From positions 1 through 41,223 of the forward strand of contig JAJYIE010000009.1 in NCBI GenBank assembly GCA_021790255.1: DNA of 41,223 nucleotides. The letters are read 5' to 3'. This document shows, piece by piece, positions 34,954-41,223 of this stretch. The stretch is from a bacterium (lineage in GTDB: Bacteria > Patescibacteriota > Microgenomatia > Daviesbacterales > UBA10151). The notes beneath the pieces were generated by a model, which saw nothing but the letters and a program-made list of their open reading frames with translations, was not told the DNA's origin and did no database searches. Numbering within the stretch: the stretch's first letter is position 1; every line of letters begins with the position of its first letter. Position numbers and translations under genes: made by a program.

Positions 34954-37821
34954 ATGTTTAAGCCTGTTTTATCACAGATAGACTTTCCTGCAATGGAGCG
35001 GGAGATTCTTAAATATTGGCATGAAAACAACATTATAGAAAAATACCTGCGTCGTAACGGGTCGGCAGATAAGAGGTTCTCCTTTCTAGACGGACCGATT
35101 ACCGCTAACAACCAAATGGGTGTGCACCATGCCTGGGGCCGGACTTATAAGGATATCTGGCAGCGTTTTTATAACATGCGTGGTTTCCGGGAGCGGTTCC
35201 AGAATGGTTTTGACGAGCAAGGTCTTTGGGTGGAAGTTGAGGTGGAAAAAGAACTGGGTTTAAAGAGCAAGAGAGATATTGAGAATCTGGTTCCCGGCGA
35301 TAAGTTTGCCTCTCTGGAAAAATTTGTCAACTTGTGCAAAGAACGGGTTAAAAAATTCTCTGCTATCCAGACTGAACAATCCAAGCGTTTGGGTTATTTT
35401 ATGGACTGGGACAACTCTTACCATACGTCATCTGATCAAAATAATTACTCGATTTGGAATTTCTTGAAAGTGGTAAATAATAAGGGGTGGTTATATAAAG
35501 GGCGGGACAGTGTTCCGTGGTGTCCGCGCTGCGGTACGGCGATATCTCAACACGAGATTCTCACCGAAGAGTATAAAGAATTAACCCATACTTCAATTTA
35601 TTTTAAACTGCCAGTAACGGGGAAACAGGGGGTTAACTTATTGATTTGGACTACTACTCCCTGGACAATTCCTGCCAATGTAGCGGTGGCTGTTGATTCG
35701 GAGCTGGCTTATGTCCAGATCGAATCAGGTGGAGAAAGCTTTATTGTTGTGGAAAATGTTGTTCCCCGACTTTTTCCTGAAGGAGTTAAGAGAGCCAAGT
35801 ACAAAGGGCGGGATATGACTGGCTGGGAATATCAGGGGCCTTTTGATGATCTACCGGCAGTAAAAGAAGCTTTTGGGAGTTATCATCACCGGGTAATTGT
35901 TACTGATCCACTGATTTTACCTATTTCTACCGAAGAAGGAACAGGCTTGGTCCACATTGCCCCGGGAGCAGGTGCAGAAGACTTTGCTTTAGGGAAGAAT
36001 GAGGGTTTGCCGGTGATCGGACCGATAAACGAAAGCGGAGTTATTTTAGATGATTTTTCTGAGTTTTCTGGGAAGACAACCAAAGAGGTGGCTCCGCTGA
36101 TTGTCAATGCTCTGCAAAACAAGGGTCTGCTTTTTAAGACGTTGGAATACACCCATCGCTATCCAGTCTGCTGGAGATGTAAAACTGAACTTCTCTGGCG
36201 GGCAGTCGACGAGTGGTACATCAGCATGGATAAAACTGATGACAGCAACAAAACCTATCGGGAACAAATGATTGAAATGACAAGGAAAATAAACTGGATG
36301 CCCAAATGGGGTTTAGAAAGAGAGTTGGACTGGTTAAAAAATATGCATGACTGGCTGATCTCCAAAAAAAGATACTGGGGTTTGTCATTGCCGATTTGGG
36401 AATGTCCTAAATGTGGTAGTTTCGAGGTTATAGGGAGCTGGGAAGAGCTGCAAACAAGAGCAGTTGAAGGTTGGGGTAAATTTCAAGGGCATTCACCACA
36501 CCGGCCGTGGATTGACCAGGTAAAAATAAAATGTTCAAAATGCGGTGAGGTAGTTTCCAGAATTCCGGATGTAGGCAACCCGTGGTTGGATGCCGGAATT
36601 GTCTCTTTATCGACCATGCCTGAAGACTGGTTCCCGGCAGATTTTGTTACCGAATCTTTCCCCGGGCAGTTTAAAAACTGGTTTTATTCGTTGATCGCAA
36701 TGAGCACTAACTTAAAAAGAACAAATCCTTTCAAAAACCTGCTTGGTTACGCCTTGGTAATTGATGAGAAGGGAGAGCCGATGCACAAGAGCTCAAAAAA
36801 TTTTATACCTTTTGATGATGGTGTAGAAAAAATTGGTGCGGATGTGATGAGGTGGATATTTAGTTTGCAAAATCCTGAGAATAATCTCCCGCTGACTTTC
36901 GAGTTGGGGCAGGAGACAAAAAGAAGATTCTACCTGATTTTATGGAACTCATATAAATTCTTTGTTGATTATGCGGTTTTGGCTGGGAATACGGATTTCG
37001 GTAAACTACCCGGCGTGGGTTTAACAGTTATGGACAGGTGGATAATTTCTCGACTGATGAGCGTGGTGTCACAAGTTAACCAGCGTCTGGAAAAGTATGG
37101 TGCTGCAACACCTGCCCGGGCAATTGAGAGTTTTGTGGTTAATGATTTTTCAACCTGGTATATCCGCAGAAGCCGGGGTAGAGTCGGGCTACCTGCCGAC
37201 AAAGAGGACGAAAAGATATTCCTGAATGTTTCATACTGGGTACTGACAACTTTAAGCAAGTTGCTGGCGCCGTTTATGCCTTTCATCTCAGAAGAAATAT
37301 ACCGTAACCTGACCGGCGAAGAATCAGTTCACCTGAGTGATTATCCTCAAGCAGATGAGACGCTGATTGACAGGAAACTCACGGAAGAAATGGAGTTAGT
37401 TCGTATGCTGGCGGAAATTGGACATGCCCAGAGAAAAAATGCCAACATTAAACTACGCCAGCCGCTTGCAAAGTTTACTTATTATCTACCACAGCATTTG
37501 GACCATGAACTGGAAAAAATCATGGCAGAGGAGCTAAATGTTAAATATATTGAATACAAAAAGTTATCAGGAAGAGAGCCAAAAGGAGAGATGAATACAA
37601 CTATTACTCAAGAGCTCCGAGCTGAGGGGGAAGCACGGGAGTTAATCAGGCATGTCCAGCAGCTTCGCAAGGAACAGGGTTTGACATTAAAGGATAAAAT
37701 AAAAATCAAATCCCCGATGATCCCATCTGATTTGCAGTTGGTCAACCTTATTTTACATCAAACAAACGCTTTGGATATGACGCCCGGCTCTGAAGTTACA
37801 ATTGAAATTGTGAATGAATAA
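34954..37821 (+). CDS. ileS: isoleucyl-tRNA synthetase
   Basis: GVHHAWGR (HIGH region), WTTTPWTIPANVAVAV, HKSSKN (KMSKS region), CPKC/CSKC zinc pairs. ORF track starts at 34813; ATG 34954 preferred (TTGCCC-17-TATAAT upstream). Confidence 0.94.
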   Translation: MFKPVLSQIDFPAMEREILKYWHENNIIEKYLRRNGSADKRFSFLDGPITANNQMGVHHAWGRTYKDIWQRFYNMRGFRERFQNGFDEQGLWVEVEVEKELGLKSKRDIENLVPGDKFASLEKFVNLCKERVKKFSAIQTEQSKRLGYFMDWDNSYHTSSDQNNYSIWNFLKVVNNKGWLYKGRDSVPWCPRCGTAISQHEILTEEYKELTHTSIYFKLPVTGKQGVNLLIWTTTPWTIPANVAVAVDSELAYVQIESGGESFIVVENVVPRLFPEGVKRAKYKGRDMTGWEYQGPFDDLPAVKEAFGSYHHRVIVTDPLILPISTEEGTGLVHIAPGAGAEDFALGKNEGLPVIGPINESGVILDDFSEFSGKTTKEVAPLIVNALQNKGLLFKTLEYTHRYPVCWRCKTELLWRAVDEWYISMDKTDDSNKTYREQMIEMTRKINWMPKWGLERELDWLKNMHDWLISKKRYWGLSLPIWECPKCGSFEVIGSWEELQTRAVEGWGKFQGHSPHRPWIDQVKIKCSKCGEVVSRIPDVGNPWLDAGIVSLSTMPEDWFPADFVTESFPGQFKNWFYSLIAMSTNLKRTNPFKNLLGYALVIDEKGEPMHKSSKNFIPFDDGVEKIGADVMRWIFSLQNPENNLPLTFELGQETKRRFYLILWNSYKFFVDYAVLAGNTDFGKLPGVGLTVMDRWIISRLMSVVSQVNQRLEKYGAATPARAIESFVVNDFSTWYIRRSRGRVGLPADKEDEKIFLNVSYWVLTTLSKLLAPFMPFISEEIYRNLTGEESVHLSDYPQADETLIDRKLTEEMELVRMLAEIGHAQRKNANIKLRQPLAKFTYYLPQHLDHELEKIMAEELNVKYIEYKKLSGREPKGEMNTTITQELRAEGEARELIRHVQQLRKEQGLTLKDKIKIKSPMIPSDLQLVNLILHQTNALDMTPGSEVTIEIVNE

Positions 37822-38899
37822 ATTATTTCCCCTGCCAGACATATTGCTTGGCTTGCCTGTATTATTGCTTTTATCTCTGGGAATTTTAGTTATTTATTCG
37901 TCTGACCCGCAACTGGCGCTTCAGCAGGCAATAGTAGGAATAATCGGATTAGCTCTATTTTGGTTTTTTTCCGTGATCAGTTATGATTCATACCGCCCTT
38001 ATATTAAACCGCTTTATATATTGGTCATTGTTTCTCTGTGTGTTGTTTTTGCATTGGGGGTGGAGACACGTGGCTCAGTCCGCTGGATTGAACTTGGTTC
38101 CTTCTTCCGTTTTCAGCCGTCCGAGCCGGCTAAGTTAGCCCTGATTTTACTCTTGGCTCAGTTTTGGGCGGCAAATTTGCCGACATGGAAGAATGTTATC
38201 AAGAGTTTCCTGTGGGTTTTGCCGGTTGCCGGACTGGTTTTCAAACAACCGGATCTTGGTACGGCAGTGACTTTGTTGGCGATCTGGCTGGTAATGCTGG
38301 TCGGAGCGAATGTTACGGTAATGAAAATGGTTGTGATGGCTGCTTCAGCAGCTCTGGTTGCGCCGCCAAGCTGGCTTTTTTTAAAAAGCTACCAACGGGA
38401 AAGAATTTTGAGCTTCCTTTCTCCTCAGCAGGATCCTTTGGGTAACGGTTATAATGTCATACAGTCAGTTATTGCTGTCGGCTCTGGGCAGCTTTTGGGC
38501 CGGGGCCTGGGGCGGGGTACACAATCCCGGTTACGGTTTTTACCGGAATTTCGGACTGATTTTGTTTTTGCTTCAATTTCTGAGGAGCTGGGTTTTGTGG
38601 GCGCAATGATTGTTCTAGTGCTTTATGGCGCAATTTTGCTGCGGGGCATGGTGGTAATCAAAGATACGGATGATAAGTTCGGCAGTTTGCTGGTTTTGGG
38701 GGTTTTGGCGATGATCTTTTTCCAGGTTACTGTCAATATCGGTATGAACACCGGGATCCTACCAGTCACAGGAATAACCTTGCCGTTGCTTTCTTACGGG
38801 GGCAGCTCATTAATAGTCACCTTGGTTTCCTTAAGCTTGATTCCTTCCGTAGCCAGGTTTGGCAGAAGGGCAATGGTCGAAGGTGAGTACTTGGATTGA
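37814..38899 (+). CDS. rodA: SEDS-family RodA
   Basis: RGSVRWIELGSFFRFQPSEPAKLALIL, KQPDLGTAVTLLAIW, FRTDFVFASISEELGFVGA, GITLPLLSYGGSSLI. Confidence 0.92.
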   Translation: MNKLFPLPDILLGLPVLLLLSLGILVIYSSDPQLALQQAIVGIIGLALFWFFSVISYDSYRPYIKPLYILVIVSLCVVFALGVETRGSVRWIELGSFFRFQPSEPAKLALILLLAQFWAANLPTWKNVIKSFLWVLPVAGLVFKQPDLGTAVTLLAIWLVMLVGANVTVMKMVVMAASAALVAPPSWLFLKSYQRERILSFLSPQQDPLGNGYNVIQSVIAVGSGQLLGRGLGRGTQSRLRFLPEFRTDFVFASISEELGFVGAMIVLVLYGAILLRGMVVIKDTDDKFGSLLVLGVLAMIFFQVTVNIGMNTGILPVTGITLPLLSYGGSSLIVTLVSLSLIPSVARFGRRAMVEGEYLD

Positions 38900-38925
38900 C
38901 AGAGGAGGGTGTATCAAGGTAAAAT
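38896..38925 (+). promoter_or_regulatory. putative rplU promoter (leaderless configuration)
   Basis: TTGACA (38896-38901) - 18 bp - TAAAAT (38920-38925), 6 nt before ATG 38932. Confidence 0.65.
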
Positions 38926-38931
38926 TTGCCC

Positions 38932-39258
38932 ATGGATTATCTGATTTGCCAAATCGGTGCCCGCCAGTACCTGGTTAAGCCGGGAGAAGTTATTGAAGTT
39001 GATAAACTTAAAGCAGAAGGAGAAATGTTTTCCTGTGAGAAAGTTTTACTACTCTCTGATCATGGCAATGTAGAAATCGGCAGACCATATCTTAACAAAA
39101 AAGTTAACTTTGAGGTTCTCGAAACAATTAAAAAACCGAAAGTACGGGTAGCGACCTATAAAGCTAAAGTAAACTCACGGACAGTCACCGGCCAGAGACG
39201 TGAGGTAACCAAGGTTAAGCTTATTGAAAGTAGAGGAAAAGAGGTGTATAGTAAGTAG
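38932..39258 (+). CDS. rplU: 50S ribosomal protein L21
   Basis: YLICQIGARQYLVKPGEVIEVDKL; KPKVRVATYKAKVNSRTVTGQRREVTKVKLIES. Confidence 0.93.
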   Translation: MDYLICQIGARQYLVKPGEVIEVDKLKAEGEMFSCEKVLLLSDHGNVEIGRPYLNKKVNFEVLETIKKPKVRVATYKAKVNSRTVTGQRREVTKVKLIESRGKEVYSK

Positions 39259-39320
39259 CACGTAGTTTAGATTCTGGACAAGCCAGAACGACTATTCTCT
39301 ATTCACCGCACGCGAGAATT

Positions 39321-39569
39321 ATGGCACACAAAAAAGCAGGTTCAACAGCTAAAACAAATCGCGATTCAATATCCAAGCGCCTGGGGATAAAGCATTATGG
39401 TGGAGAGATAGTCACGGTGGGAAACATAATTGTCAGACAAAAAGGAAACCACTTTTATCCGGGTAGCGGTACCAGACAGGGAAATGATTATACAATCTAT
39501 GCGGCAGTTGCCGGACAAGTAAAATTCGGCAAAAGCCGCGGTCGAAGTGTAGTAAGCGTTAATGGATAA
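39321..39569 (+). CDS. rpmA: 50S ribosomal protein L27
   Basis: MAHKKAGSTAKTNRDSISKRLGIKHYGGEIVTVGNIIVRQKGNHFYPG. Confidence 0.95.
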   Translation: MAHKKAGSTAKTNRDSISKRLGIKHYGGEIVTVGNIIVRQKGNHFYPGSGTRQGNDYTIYAAVAGQVKFGKSRGRSVVSVNG

Positions 39570-40419
39570 CTTAGACCAGATTTTTGAACTGGAAATAAAC
39601 CTTTTGGAACCGAACCCCTTACAGCCCCGGGGGCTTATTACTCCCGAGTCTTTGGCAGAGCTGGCTGATTCAATCCGTGAACATGGTATTTTGGAGCCTT
39701 TGGTGATAGCTAAAACTCCGGCCGGTTTCCAGATTGTCGCCGGTGAGAGACGATGGCGGGCAGCCAAGTTGGCAGGTCTTAGCAAAGTTCCCGTAGTAAT
39801 TAAGGAGACTTCACCTCAGGGCATGCTGGAGATGGCCATAGTAGAAAATGTCCAGCGGCAGGATTTAAACCCGTTGGAACGGGCCCAGGCCTATAAAAGG
39901 CTGATGGACGAGTTTGGTCTGCAGAACGGTGAAATTGCCCAGAGGGTTGGTAAAAGTCCGGCTTATATATCCAATACCATTAGGTTGCTGACTTTACCGG
40001 ACGCCCTGAAAGATGCCTTGATGTCCGGCCAGACAACAGAGGGGCATGTTAGGGCATTGGCGGCACTTGACGACCCTCATCTGATTATTGAAGCTTATAA
40101 AGAGGTGCTGAAGAGAAGCTTGTCTGTCAGGGGTACGGAAGAGCTAGTTAGGAGAATGAGGTCTCAACATGGTGTGGCTACAAGGAGACGGGCAAATACT
40201 GAAGCAATGTATATTGTCAGTGAAGAAGTGGATCTTGTCCAGGAGAGGCTTAGCAATTACCTTTCGAGTGTGCAGCGTAAGGCTGCGGTAAAATATGTGC
40301 TGACTGGAAACTATGCCCGGTTGGATATAAAAATTCCCGGTGAGCCGGAAGGTAATGCCGAAATTATCCGGAAAATTACAGAAGCAATAGCCAGCTTTTT
40401 TCCGCAACCATCAGAATAA
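39562..40419 (+). CDS. parB: chromosome partitioning protein ParB
   Basis: LLEPNPLQPRGLITPESLAELADSIREHGILEPLVI, VAGERRWRAAKLAGL, VENVQRQDLNPLERAQAYKRL, HTH GEIAQRVGKSPAYISNTIRLL. Confidence 0.95.
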   Translation: MDNLDQIFELEINLLEPNPLQPRGLITPESLAELADSIREHGILEPLVIAKTPAGFQIVAGERRWRAAKLAGLSKVPVVIKETSPQGMLEMAIVENVQRQDLNPLERAQAYKRLMDEFGLQNGEIAQRVGKSPAYISNTIRLLTLPDALKDALMSGQTTEGHVRALAALDDPHLIIEAYKEVLKRSLSVRGTEELVRRMRSQHGVATRRRANTEAMYIVSEEVDLVQERLSNYLSSVQRKAAVKYVLTGNYARLDIKIPGEPEGNAEIIRKITEAIASFFPQPSE

Positions 40420-40432
40420 CCATCCTTTATAA

Positions 40433-41038
40433 CTAGTTAGACTGGTTTACAGTTTCCAAAGAAGGCGTGTCGACCTGGATAACACTCATCGCATTCGGCG
40501 GCCAGTAACGGATCCATGCTTGACCGACGATCAGACTTTTGTCGACTGGCCCCCAGTCCCGTGAGTCGGAACTATCGGGGCGGTTATCTCCCATCACGAA
40601 ATAAAACTCAGCAGGCAATGTAATTTGTTCTCCGTCAGCCAGGTAGGCTTCTCCGTTAGTTTCAACTCCGGCAGGCAGGTATGGCTCACTCAGGATCCGC
40701 CCGTTGATATAAACTTTGCCGTCCTGCAGTTTAATTCGTTCCCCGGGAAGGCCGATGACTCTTTTAATAAAAACTTGATCTCGGTTGCGTGGGTTTTGCA
40801 AAATAACTACTTCCCCCCGCTGGGGGCTCGAAAAATACATTACAGCTTTGTTGGTAATTATATAATCCCCATCCTGAAAGTTGGGTACCATAGAATGGCC
40901 GGAAACTTTGTGTGGCTCAGCAATGGCAAAACGGATGATCAGTAGTACGGCTAATACGATGGCAATAAACTGGATCAGTTCAATGATATTCCGGCGGACA
41001 TTCGCCCATGTACTTTGTTCGGAGAGGTCTTCGTCCAT
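40433..41038 (-). CDS. lepB: signal peptidase I
   Basis: SGHSMVPNFQDGDYIITNK, VFIKRVIGLPGERI, FVMGDNRPDSSDSRDWG. Start moved to the ATG directly after the upstream TTG codon. Confidence 0.95.
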   Translation of the reverse strand: MDEDLSEQSTWANVRRNIIELIQFIAIVLAVLLIIRFAIAEPHKVSGHSMVPNFQDGDYIITNKAVMYFSSPQRGEVVILQNPRNRDQVFIKRVIGLPGERIKLQDGKVYINGRILSEPYLPAGVETNGEAYLADGEQITLPAEFYFVMGDNRPDSSDSRDWGPVDKSLIVGQAWIRYWPPNAMSVIQVDTPSLETVNQSN

Positions 41039-41044
41039 CAATGT

Positions 41045-41074
41045 ATTATCTTACAACCCGAGCTTATTTCGCAA
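41045..41074 (-). promoter_or_regulatory. putative lepB promoter (leaderless configuration)
   Basis: Minus strand TTGCGA (41074-41069) - 18 bp - GATAAT (41050-41045), 6 nt before the lepB ATG. Confidence 0.5.
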
Positions 41075-41223
41075 GTGTATAGTATTTCCAATGCAGCTGA
41101 AAAAGATCAAACACATTTGAGACAAACGCAGAAAATTGCCAAGTGATTTTAACAAGTTAATCTACGCTCTTCCCAAGTTTTCCCGGAAAGATTACATTAG
41201 CCTCATGAATAGTTTAAATACTA

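Noticed and set aside
1-41223. Phage, transposon, toxin-antitoxin, defence island or CRISPR
   Set aside because: No integrase, transposase, cas, restriction or toxin-antitoxin-like product seen; content is core plus surface-glycan genes.

Overview
The window is a gene-dense bacterial chromosome segment. I infer a Patescibacteria/CPR lineage, Microgenomates-like, from gene content; no marker phylogeny was run. Three blocks are visible. (1) ~1-18 kb: a surface-polysaccharide locus with a DUF2079-like protein, GT39 enzymes, an acyltransferase, GT2/GT4 glycosyltransferases, an O-antigen ligase/polymerase-like protein, a polyprenyl-phosphate sugar transferase and a DUF4012 protein. A displaced rsmH and an unusual FtsA/PilM-like protein fused to a TM segment, a Big1-like domain and a Pro/Thr tail interrupt it. 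(2) ~18-34.5 kb: recO, glyQS, then a reduced division/cell-wall (dcw) cluster: mraZ-ftsL-ftsI-murE-like-murB-like half protein-murF-like-mraY-ftsW-murG-ftsQ-ftsA-ftsZ. rsmH, murC, murD and ddl are absent from the cluster. (3) ~34.5-41 kb: an LPxTG-like small protein, ileS, rodA, rplU, rpmA, parB and lepB. The signals most worth a second look are: a structured ftsZ leader in which a 10-nt anti-repeat can pair either with an upstream copy or with a second copy spanning the ftsZ start codon, with a 9-codon ORF inside it; a 10-bp-phased TGGT array upstream of mraZ; the actin-like/Big1 fusion; a cryptic frameshifted minus-strand ORF between mraY and ftsW; a MurB-like protein lacking its C-terminal half; and recurrent promoters whose -10 box lies 6-9 nt before the start codon. 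No tRNA, rRNA, CRISPR array or transposase was recognised.
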